Origin: Haemophilus quentini
Lineage (GTDB): Bacteria > Pseudomonadota > Gammaproteobacteria > Enterobacterales > Pasteurellaceae
Reading direction: 5' to 3'
Assembly: GCA_001752465.1 (NCBI GenBank)
Contig: MDJB01000012.1
Span: forward strand, 62,001 to 126,000
DNA length: 64,000 bases
The notes under the pieces are model-generated. The model was not told the DNA's origin. It did no database searches and saw only the letters and a list, made by a program, of their open reading frames with translations. This document shows, piece after piece, positions 53,150-61,333 of this stretch. How positions within the stretch are numbered: the stretch's first letter is position 1; each line of letters opens with the position of its first letter. The translations under genes were made by a program, and so were the position numbers.

Positions 53150-54004
53150 TTAATGCGTTTTGGTTAAATAACGTTGGAATACCCCCATGCAAATTGCCCC
53201 GCCGACAATATTTCCCAACGTTACGGGAATTAAATTCTTCACAATGAAATGATACAAATCTAAATCTGCATATTTCATCGGATCAACGCCGATTTGTTGC
53301 CAAAATTCAGGAGTACTAAAATGTGCGGTAATAATTCCCATCGGAATCATAAACATATTAGCCACACAGTGTTCAAATCCTGACGCAACAAACAAACCAA
53401 TCGGCATAATCATAATAAAAGCTTTGTCTGTAACAGTCTTACCTGAATAAGACATCCAAATCGCCACACACACCATAATGTTGCATAAAATACCTAGATT
53501 AAATGCTTCAAACCACGTGTGATGAATTTTATGTTGGGCAGTTGCAAGAATTGTTAAACCCCATTGGCCATTTGCTGCCATGGTTTGCCCCCCAAACCAA
53601 ATCACTGTAGCAATAAATAAACCGCCCACAAAGTTGCCTAAATATACTACAATCCAATTTCGGATCATTTGCCTTGTGGTTATCTTACCACTAACACGGG
53701 CAACTAATGTTAAAGTAGAAGAGGTGAATAATTCAGCTCCTAATATCACCACCATAATCACACCTAATGAGAATACTAACCCACCCACTAATTTGATCAG
53801 CCCCCAAGGTGCTCCAGCACTAGCAGCTTGTGTTGTCGTGTAAAATACAAAAGCTAAAGCAATACAAGCTCCAGCACTAATGCCAGACATAAACGATAAA
53901 AATGGACGTTTATTTGCTTTATAAGTCGCTGTATTTTCTGCATAATCCGTTGCTTCAACAGGTGTGAGCGCAACAGAAGATAGTTTTTGATTTTCTGATG
54001 CCAT
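53150..54004 (-). CDS. focA: Formate channel FocA
   Basis: FocA exports or imports formate through a pentameric channel. The 284-residue protein has six membrane segments with LFTSSTLTLVARVSGKIT (omega loop), WVVYLGNFVGGL-like IVVYLGNFVGGLF and SGFEHCVANMFMIP near 210 (pore His). It precedes pflB; formate made by PflB leaves here. I start at 54004 (MASENQKLSS). Confidence 0.96.
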   Translation of the reverse strand: MASENQKLSSVALTPVEATDYAENTATYKANKRPFLSFMSGISAGACIALAFVFYTTTQAASAGAPWGLIKLVGGLVFSLGVIMVVILGAELFTSSTLTLVARVSGKITTRQMIRNWIVVYLGNFVGGLFIATVIWFGGQTMAANGQWGLTILATAQHKIHHTWFEAFNLGILCNIMVCVAIWMSYSGKTVTDKAFIMIMPIGLFVASGFEHCVANMFMIPMGIITAHFSTPEFWQQIGVDPMKYADLDLYHFIVKNLIPVTLGNIVGGAICMGVFQRYLTKTH

Positions 54005-54147
54005 AATCAAACTCCAAATATTGAAAAAGTGAATGAAAATTTAATACTTCTAATAGGTTTACAACTTCAAATACTTCTACAACCGTCACCATTTTACTCT
54101 CCTCCCCTAGTATTGCAAAGAAAACTACTATTTAGTTCAACAAAATT

Positions 54148-54161
54148 TGATATTTTGCAAG
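54148..54161 (-). promoter_or_regulatory. FNR-like site upstream of focA
   Basis: On the minus strand TTGCAAAATATCAA matches the FNR site TTGAT-N4-ATCAA in nine of ten specified positions. It lies about 145 bases before the focA ATG. FNR activation of focA-pflB is known in E. coli and expected in a facultative Haemophilus. Confidence 0.5.
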
Positions 54162-54217
54162 ATTTTTTCAGATAAAATAACCATAACTCTTTAGTAATAG
54201 TTTTTAGGTAAAAAAAT

Positions 54218-54253
54218 AACCGCACTTTTATCAAAAAAGACAAAAGTGCGGTT
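54218..54253. terminator. Uptake-signal terminator after the ygiC-like gene
   Basis: AACCGCACTTTT (54218-54229) and AAAAGTGCGGTT (54242-54253) form an inverted pair. It ends the minus-strand NUDIX-DUF2251-ygiB-ygiC operon, whose last stop is at 54289. Confidence 0.75.
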
Positions 54254-54288
54254 AGTTTTCTGGTTATTTTAGCAATACTCAGGACACA

Positions 54289-55470
54289 TTAAGGTACAAA
54301 ATAATGAGGTATAAAATGGCTATCATTCCCTGTCACTGCAGTAAAATCTTCGCGTAGCCCCATACCACAAGCAACATCACCCACAACCCAAGAGCCGATA
54401 ATTGGATACATTCCATCAAAACTCGGCAATTCAAATTTTTGTTGATAAACATAGCCTGAATTAGCATAAAACGCAGAGTGTTCGCTTCCTTTCGCTGCAA
54501 ATTCTACGCCATTGTTTTTCTCATAATAGAAGACATTGGCACCTTCTCGACCTAACAATGGTTTTTTAACCCACATCGATAAATCTTTTGGTAATTCAAA
54601 AGGCGTAAAATAAGCAGGCAATAAATTCGGATGATTAGGATAACGCGCCCAAAGTTTTGCCAATAGTGCTTTATTACTTAACAGCATTTTCCACGCAGGC
54701 TCAATAAATCGTGTTTCAGCTGAAGTAATATGGCGAGCAAACTCAGCGTGGCTTAGCCATTCTAGCGGATACAATTTAAATAACATTTCAATAGGCTGAT
54801 CATTTAAATCTACAAATTTTTCTGTCTCGCTGTTATAGCCAATATCTTCCACCGCTAATTGATGAATATTCCAACCTGCGTTATAAGCCACATCAGCTAA
54901 ATAATCCACATTGCCCCAATCTTCACGGCCAGCATCTTGCATGGCACTCAAATGGAAATCTGTTTTACCACTTTGTTGTTTCAAAAATTGGAAATGTTTA
55001 ATTAATTCTTCATGAATCCAGTTAAATTGATCACGATGCTTCAAGCCCTCAATTTGTTCTAACCACTGCCATTGAACAACCGCGGCCTCCAACAAAGATG
55101 TTGGCGTATCGGCATTATATTCAAACATTTTTAGGTTGTCGCCATCATAGCCAAAATCAAAGCGTCCATATAAATAAGGATCTTGATTACGCCAAGAGGT
55201 TTCAATAAGCTGTTTTTGCAACTTCGTAAAACGATAATTTTCATAATCGCCTTTTTTAATTTCATCCGCCGCAAAATCTAAACACATTGAATGCAATTCA
55301 TTAGTTGTATCCTCAATGCGATCAATTTCAGCTAAAGTAAATTCATAGGCAACATTATCAGACCAATAATGAGATCCATCACTGGAAGGTAAGTTATAAT
55401 AATCAAATCCAACATTAAGTAGCTGTTGCACCATATCTGGTCGAGTAGGAAACCCTGTTACACGTTTCAT
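54289..55470 (-). CDS. ygiC: YgiC-like ATP-grasp protein (glutathionylspermidine synthase family)
   Basis: This 393-residue protein belongs to the preATP-grasp / glutathionylspermidine synthase C-terminal family. Landmarks are FEYNADTPTSLLEAAVVQW near 115, VKKPLLGREGANVF near 310 (ATP-grasp loop), and the end DSHFIPHYFVP. The E. coli relative YgiC makes an amide bond of unknown substrate and does not act on glutathione and spermidine. It starts directly at the ygiB stop, as ygiBC in E. coli. Confidence 0.9.
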   Translation of the reverse strand: MKRVTGFPTRPDMVQQLLNVGFDYYNLPSSDGSHYWSDNVAYEFTLAEIDRIEDTTNELHSMCLDFAADEIKKGDYENYRFTKLQKQLIETSWRNQDPYLYGRFDFGYDGDNLKMFEYNADTPTSLLEAAVVQWQWLEQIEGLKHRDQFNWIHEELIKHFQFLKQQSGKTDFHLSAMQDAGREDWGNVDYLADVAYNAGWNIHQLAVEDIGYNSETEKFVDLNDQPIEMLFKLYPLEWLSHAEFARHITSAETRFIEPAWKMLLSNKALLAKLWARYPNHPNLLPAYFTPFELPKDLSMWVKKPLLGREGANVFYYEKNNGVEFAAKGSEHSAFYANSGYVYQQKFELPSFDGMYPIIGSWVVGDVACGMGLREDFTAVTGNDSHFIPHYFVP

Positions 55471-56052
55471 TTAGCCCCCACTGCTACGATTAGTATTGTT
55501 TGGGCTACTAAAACCACCACGAGATACAGGTTTGCTATTCATGCTTCCTGCATTTCCTTTCACAAGCATTGGTTTTCCAACAGAACGATTTGTTTGCGGT
55601 TGCACAACTTGCCCTGTTGGCGTGGTGACAGCTCGATTTCCAGGATGATAACTTGGGCCAAGGAAACTACTAATTGCACGAGCGGCCATATACCCCATAA
55701 CTCCACCAGCAATCGCGGCCCCTAAAGAAGGATCGGTACTTTCAGCTTTTGCAGTTGATTCGACATTGTTCTCGCTTTGATTCGCTTGTGCATTATTTTC
55801 AGCTGAATTTTTTACCGCACTTTCTTCATTACCATTATCACGAATATTTAAACCAAGCCCCTGTTGTGATGTGGTTTTAGTTTTCTGAGTACTCTCGGTA
55901 TTTTTATCTGCCTCACAAAGCTCAATTTTTTTCCAATCCGCTAAACAATCATCTAAAGACTGATACACATCACGTTGTACTTGTTCTTCTGAACAGCCTC
56001 CTAATAAGGCCACAATAGATAAACTAACTAAAATCTGATTTTTCTTTTTCAT
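55471..56052 (-). CDS. ygiB: YgiB-like (DUF1190) lipoprotein
   Basis: A 193-residue protein with lipobox LLGGC at residue 18 (MKKKNQILVSLSIVALLGGC), the family start YQSLDDCLADWKKIELC with paired cysteines, a Gln/Asn/Ala-rich linker, a short Ala/Gly-rich segment (GAAIAGGVMGYMAARAISSF) and a Ser/Gly-rich end MNSKPVSRGGFSS. The match to E. coli YgiB is in order of parts rather than close identity. Confidence 0.85.
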   Translation of the reverse strand: MKKKNQILVSLSIVALLGGCSEEQVQRDVYQSLDDCLADWKKIELCEADKNTESTQKTKTTSQQGLGLNIRDNGNEESAVKNSAENNAQANQSENNVESTAKAESTDPSLGAAIAGGVMGYMAARAISSFLGPSYHPGNRAVTTPTGQVVQPQTNRSVGKPMLVKGNAGSMNSKPVSRGGFSSPNNTNRSSGG

Positions 56053-56064
56053 TGTTCTCAATTT

Positions 56065-56484
56065 TTATCGAATGGTTTTCACGCCTAGCCATTGCTCGGC
56101 CTGTTTATTGGTAATTTCTTCACAAGTCCACATACTCATTAAATCTGGTTGTGGATATTTATTGCTGTTATAGCCGACTAAACGAGCAAAATCAAATACG
56201 GCATGAGGATAGCCATTAATAAGCAACAATGCTAAATAACCACTCTCATCCCAACAAATTTCAAGTTTGCGCGCTTCATGATGATTAGAGGTTGAATCAA
56301 CATTATACACATGCAACATATCCACTATCGGTTGAGCATTTTGACGCATATCAAGTGCATAAAAATAGCCCGTTTCACCGTCATCTTCAAACATTACAGC
56401 AAAATGCTCAAATACCGTAGAATGCGTTCCCACTTGCTTTGGCGTTCCTAAAAAGAGTTCATCCTCTAAAGTTAAATGTAACAT
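56065..56484 (-). CDS. DUF2251 family protein
   Basis: A 139-residue soluble protein with no signal peptide: LGTPKQVGTHSTVFEHFAVM, ETGYFYALDMRQNAQPIVDM, KLEICWDESGYLALLLINGY and HAVFDFARL. I recall this as a DUF2251-type protein of Pasteurellaceae and others; no function is known. It lies 8 bases downstream of the NUDIX gene and 12 bases upstream of ygiB. Confidence 0.75.
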   Translation of the reverse strand: MLHLTLEDELFLGTPKQVGTHSTVFEHFAVMFEDDGETGYFYALDMRQNAQPIVDMLHVYNVDSTSNHHEARKLEICWDESGYLALLLINGYPHAVFDFARLVGYNSNKYPQPDLMSMWTCEEITNKQAEQWLGVKTIR

Positions 56485-56492
56485 AATCTTTC

Positions 56493-57131
56493 CTAATCAA
56501 ATTGTGTAATCCAATGGCAACTATTATATGCTTGAAAACAAAGCTCTACTTGAGCTTTTGTATTTTTTGCATCATTCATTGGTGGAAGTTTATCCAAGGA
56601 AAAATAAGCAGAGTCCAACGTTTCACTGTTCTTCTTAAATTCACCTGACAATCTTTCACACATAATAAAAGCCTTCTGTACACGATGAGCCAAAGGTGGA
56701 TAGTTATGCTTATGCTGGTCGTGGATTGCAATAATAAAAGTTGGCTTCACATCAAGCCCTGCTTCCTCATACACCTCTTTTACTGTATTACTATGAAGTG
56801 TCTCCAATACATCAACCCATCCCCCAGGCAATGACCAAAGTCCATCATTTTCTAGCACTAACAAAATTTTATCGTCTTGAAAAATCGCTGCCCGAGTATC
56901 TATTTTTGGAGTTTGGTAGCCATCCTCATTACAAAAAAGATTTTTAACCGTTTCTTTTGGTATTGCCATTTTATGGCTAATCATTTCAGCTGCTAAATCT
57001 CGAAGACGCTCATAGCGTTCTATATCATAAATATTTTTACAATAAGCCAAGCCACTTTGTGCAATACTTTGAATTTCAATCGCCCAAGATAACCAAGGTT
57101 CAGTAAGCAATGAATTAGATTGAGTATTCAT
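56493..57131 (-). CDS. NUDIX hydrolase with N-terminal helical domain
   Basis: This 212-residue protein has an N-terminal helical domain (IEIQSIAQSGLAYCKNIYDI, YERLRDLAAEMI) of the NUDIX_hydro_N type and a C-terminal NUDIX domain. The NUDIX box is GGWVDVLETLHSNTVKEVYEE-like: glycine G of SLPGGW, then EVYEEAGLD with the metal glutamates. Substrate is unknown; relatives hydrolyse ADP-ribose or similar. It is first in the operon. Confidence 0.88.
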   Translation of the reverse strand: MNTQSNSLLTEPWLSWAIEIQSIAQSGLAYCKNIYDIERYERLRDLAAEMISHKMAIPKETVKNLFCNEDGYQTPKIDTRAAIFQDDKILLVLENDGLWSLPGGWVDVLETLHSNTVKEVYEEAGLDVKPTFIIAIHDQHKHNYPPLAHRVQKAFIMCERLSGEFKKNSETLDSAYFSLDKLPPMNDAKNTKAQVELCFQAYNSCHWITQFD

Positions 57132-57149
57132 AAAAATTCCCTAAAAAAA

Positions 57150-57176
57150 CACCGCACTTTTATACAAAGTGCGGTG
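57150..57176. terminator. Uptake-signal terminator after eno
   Basis: CACCGCACTTT (57150-57160) pairs with AAAGTGCGGTG (57166-57176); on the minus strand a T-run follows. This is the last pair of uptake signals in the window; none occurs to the right of it. Confidence 0.8.
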
Positions 57177-57202
57177 AGATTTTACAGTAAATTCAGCGTG
57201 AA

Positions 57203-58528
<1,326 letters not shown>

Positions 58529-58672
58529 TTAAGTTAATTAAAACGGGTTAGGCGAGCCTAAAACAGGCGATATGATAAAGCTATTTTGAGATTTTGTCTT
58601 GTAAAAAATGCGTATGCTTTGATCTTTATCTATTTTTACAAAATAAAAGAGCGGTGAAAAAATTCGGTATTA

Positions 58673-58714
58673 TGTAGCAGTTGCACAAAGATTTAATTTG
58701 TTGTTTCTGCTACA
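58673..58714. promoter_or_regulatory. Inverted repeat upstream of the coiled-coil gene
   Basis: TGTAGCAG (58673-58680) and CTGCTACA (58707-58714) are perfect inverted arms 26 bases apart, 39 bases before the ATG at 58753. It could be an operator or the trace of a transposon end. No partner copy is seen at the right side of the cassette. Confidence 0.35.
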
Positions 58715-58752
58715 TTTTCTTATCTTTTATGTACGAAAGGTAAGAATAGCCA

Positions 58753-59217
58753 ATGACAAAACAAAAATCAACTTTGGAAAATGCGCTTGAAGAAGCGATT
58801 GAAGAAATTGAAACCGAAAAGAAAGAAATTGCAGCGCAAATCAAGCAACTCCATAAAGAATTAAAAGATCTTGATCGGAAGATTTCAGACTATCGTGTGG
58901 CATTAAATCACGCAAAGGGTCGGGAAGAACCGCCTTTACCGTCAAACCCCAAATTTAGAAATCTTCGTTTTCAAACTTCGCCTCAACAGTTGATTGCTCA
59001 GGTACTAAAACAAGAGCCTTCAAAATGGTTAAGTGTGAAGGAGATTACATATCTGGCGATGAAGTTAGATGGGCAAGAGATTGAAGAAGTCATACCGTAT
59101 AAACAATCACAAACGATTGCTTGTACATTAAACTATTTAAAGTATAAATCGTTAGTGGAAAAATGCTTAATAGATAACTCACAACATTGGCGATTGAGAA
59201 CACTTGAGCAAGGATAG
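58753..59217 (+). CDS. Unknown coiled-coil plus winged-helix protein A
   Basis: A 154-residue protein of unknown function. Residues 5-55 are a charged coiled coil (EEAIEEIETEKKEIAAQIKQ, LHKELKDLDRKI). A Pro-rich turn follows, then a C-terminal winged-helix-like domain (SPQQLIAQVLKQEPSKWLSV, KEITYLAMKLDG, ... YKSLVEK ... HWRL). It shares this order with the convergent protein at 59239. They sit on either side of a shared terminator next to a transposase, so a regulatory or accessory role in a mobile element is possible. Confidence 0.6.
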   Translation: MTKQKSTLENALEEAIEEIETEKKEIAAQIKQLHKELKDLDRKISDYRVALNHAKGREEPPLPSNPKFRNLRFQTSPQQLIAQVLKQEPSKWLSVKEITYLAMKLDGQEIEEVIPYKQSQTIACTLNYLKYKSLVEKCLIDNSQHWRLRTLEQG

Positions 59218-59218
59218 T

Positions 59219-59246
59219 AAATAGCGGTAGAAATACCGCTATTTTT
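59219..59246. terminator. Bidirectional terminator between the coiled-coil genes
   Basis: ATAGCGGTA (59221-59229), GAAA, TACCGCTAT (59234-59242) with A-run left and T-run right. It serves both convergent genes. Confidence 0.85.
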
Positions 59247-59661
59247 GTTTCCATTGCCAGTGAACCTCATTTCGGCTGATTTGAACTCTATTAATCCATT
59301 CCCTTTTATAAAACTCATTCAGTTGTTTACGAACGGAATCAAGATGTTTTTCGGACGGTGTATCAGGGTTTTGTTCAATATCGAAAATGCGCTGCGTGAG
59401 TTCTGCAATTGTAAAGGCTTTATTGGGTGCTTCTCGCATCATTTGTACGATGTATTTACGAATTTTCCCTTTAAAGAGCTTATATTTGGAACGGTACACA
59501 AAGTTGTCCGTATTATAAAGGGCTACATCACTTTCCTGTTGAGTAAGCTCAATAGCACGTTTTAATGTGGCAATGTTCGCATCAAGTAATGCAAGATGAT
59601 GCAATACCTGTTTACGTTCAAACTCAAACTCTTTGAGTTTCTTATCAAGGTTGTATGCCAT
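59239..59661 (-). CDS. Unknown coiled-coil plus winged-helix protein B
   Basis: A 140-residue protein of unknown function, 4 bases downstream of the transposase gene and thus in its transcript. Residues 5-45 form a coiled coil (LDKKLKEFEFERKQVLHHLA, LLDANIATLKRAIEL). A linker (YRSKYKLFKG) leads to a winged-helix-like domain (IRKYIVQMMREAPNKAFTIA, ELTQRIFDI ... VRKQLNEFYKREWINRV ... HWQW). The plan matches protein A at 58753, although identity is low. They may be distant paralogues. Confidence 0.6.
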   Translation of the reverse strand: MAYNLDKKLKEFEFERKQVLHHLALLDANIATLKRAIELTQQESDVALYNTDNFVYRSKYKLFKGKIRKYIVQMMREAPNKAFTIAELTQRIFDIEQNPDTPSEKHLDSVRKQLNEFYKREWINRVQISRNEVHWQWKQK

Positions 59662-59665
59662 ATAT

Positions 59666-60705
59666 CTACTGCCAAATCACTTCTTGATGAATAATTTTTC
59701 GTTGCCAATAACTGCACCATTCATTGCTATCGTTGGTGGTTTTCAAACATCGGCTTAATACATCAATAAACTGCGCTTTATTTGAGGTACGGCGATTGTC
59801 CTCACGGTACGCAATTTCGTTAGCATAGTTAAGTAGGTACTCGTTGCTGATACGGTGAACTTGTCCGTAGTACATACGTTTGAAACGACTAAATAGACTT
59901 TCTGCCTGATTGTTTGTTACACCTAAGTCGCTACGATATTCTTCCTTATGGTTTACCGTTCTCAAATCATAGTAGGGTAACAAGACATTATAAGCCGTGC
60001 TTTCATCGGTATTGATTTGTGTATTCGGTTTAATGAATTTATCGGCAAAACTTTTCACTACCGATTGCGATTCAGTATGCGCTACAAAAACGTGAGAGCG
60101 TTTTGCCCCACAATGCAGCACATTACTGGCTTTTTCTTCTGGCGAATAATGCTCACGTGCAACCATGACACAACGTTTATCAGGATTCTGATTTTCCTTT
60201 AAACGATAGTCAATGCGGTCAGATTTCTTATTTGCTTTACGTGGTGCAGGATGAACATAAGTGCCGTCCATATCCACTACACCTGAAAGGGGTTTCATAT
60301 CACGACTTTCCAGTAATGCCTTGCGGAATTTATGCGATAAAACAAATGCCGTGCGAGGATTAAGTTTTGCATTACGAGCTAATTGAAGGGAAGATAAGCC
60401 TTTGACGGCATTTACCCACTCCATTAAAGCATAGAGATAAACCTTAATCGGTTTCTTGCGATTGGCAAAAATGGTGCCAGAAGTGACACTAAAAGTGTGA
60501 TTACAATGTTTGCAACGCCATTGTTTACGTGTAGAAATATAATAAGGCTTGTGTTGTACCCCACACATTTAGGACAAGTAATGAACTCTTTTCCACCCCA
60601 TCTTAATTCACAAAGCAAATCATACGCTTCTTCTTCTGAGAGTTGTGCAATCTCGTAGGAAGAAAGCGTGCGAGCTTTGCTAGAAAGAAGAAAATGTTGG
60701 GTCAT
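59666..60705 (-). pseudogene. IS1595-family transposase with a 2-base frameshift
   Basis: The gene starts at 60705 (MTQHFLLSSKARTLSSYEIA). Its zinc ribbon reads FITCPKC and should continue GVQHKPYYISTRKQWRCKHC, but near 60567 a TG unit is present three times (TGTGTGGGG) where two would keep the frame. The second frame then carries the rest: the DDE domain with VDMDGTYVHPAP, INTDESTAYNVL and NNQAESLFSRFKR. The total would be about 346 residues. As it stands it cannot make a full transposase unless ribosomes slip. Confidence 0.85.
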
Positions 60706-60736
60706 AGTATTGAGATCACACCTTGATTAAACTAAA

Positions 60737-60756
60737 ATATGAAACATTATTCATAT
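60737..60756. promoter_or_regulatory. Palindromic operator-like site between transposase and XRE gene
   Basis: ATATGAA (60737-60743) and TTCATAT (60750-60756) are perfect inverted arms with a 6-base spacer, in the 106-base gap between the divergent transposase and XRE genes. The size and symmetry fit an XRE dimer site. The XRE protein could repress both directions. Confidence 0.5.
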
Positions 60757-60811
60757 TGGTTGTGCATAAAATGTCACAATCATTTACTTTTTTCAATAGG
60801 AATGTGAAATA

Positions 60812-61147
60812 GTGTGCATATTAGAACGTTTAAAACAGGTCTTAGATGCTAAAAATATGACTGTTACTGAGTTTTCCAACGTAACAGGGATCTCATATCG
60901 TTCAGCGATGAATTACTTAAATGAAGGGCGTGATCCTAATGTTGATGGGTTAATTAAAATTTATGAAGCACTAGGGATTAGTATCACTTGGTTGCTGACT
61001 GGTGAAGGAAAAATGTACCGCAGCTTGCCTAATGATGAATTAGAAGCAAAAGAACAAGCCCTTATCAATCACTACCGAATGATGTCGAATGATATGCAAA
61101 CTGCGTTTGATGTATCGTTTAAAGTGTTATCTGAAATGCAAAGATAA
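60812..61147 (+). CDS. XRE-family HTH regulator
   Basis: A 111-residue protein with a clear helix-turn-helix: LKQVLDAKNMTVTEFSNVTG, ISYRSAMNYLNEGRDPN and LIKIYEALGISITWLLTGEG, then a helical C-terminus. The GTG at 60812 is the start, with AGGAA upstream. It could regulate the neighbouring transposase, act as the controller of the restriction-modification genes, or be a phage-type repressor remnant. The ITWLLTGEG end of the HTH is common in phage-like repressors. Confidence 0.85.
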   Translation: MCILERLKQVLDAKNMTVTEFSNVTGISYRSAMNYLNEGRDPNVDGLIKIYEALGISITWLLTGEGKMYRSLPNDELEAKEQALINHYRMMSNDMQTAFDVSFKVLSEMQR

Positions 61148-61183
61148 TCATAAAACCGTACTTTTGATGAGAAAAAATGTTAT

Positions 61184-61205
61184 TTTTGCGATCTAACTTG
61201 AAAAA
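61184..61205 (+). promoter_or_regulatory. CRP-S-like site upstream of the methyltransferase
   Basis: This 22-base stretch has left half TTTTGCGATCT, identical to the CRP-S consensus, and right half AACTTGAAAAA, which agrees in 7 of 11 places with AGATCGCAAAA; total 18 of 22. It lies 129 bases before the methyltransferase ATG. By analogy with the comE1-like site at 16139 it could place the gene under CRP and Sxy control. Chance similarity is not excluded. Confidence 0.4.
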
Positions 61206-61333
61206 TTGAAACGCATTTCTCGACAGAAATCACCTAATTGCTAGAGTTACCTACTTATTGTTTATTTATTAGCAGCATAACAAGAGTGGCTTGCTTGTTA
61301 AGCAACTTTAACACTGTTAAACTAGGAGGTAGG

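Noticed and set aside
59666..60705. Programmed frameshift in the transposase
   Set aside because: IS1595-type transposases are normally read from one frame, and a TG repeat is not a typical slippery heptamer; a mutation is simpler.
60759..60780. CRP site between the transposase and XRE genes
   Set aside because: TGTGC and TCACA are 8 bases apart instead of 6 and the left half is imperfect.
61238..61333. Longer N-terminus for the methyltransferase
   Set aside because: The extra 32 residues have no family match and the strong AGGAGGT lies inside them, next to the ATG at 61334.
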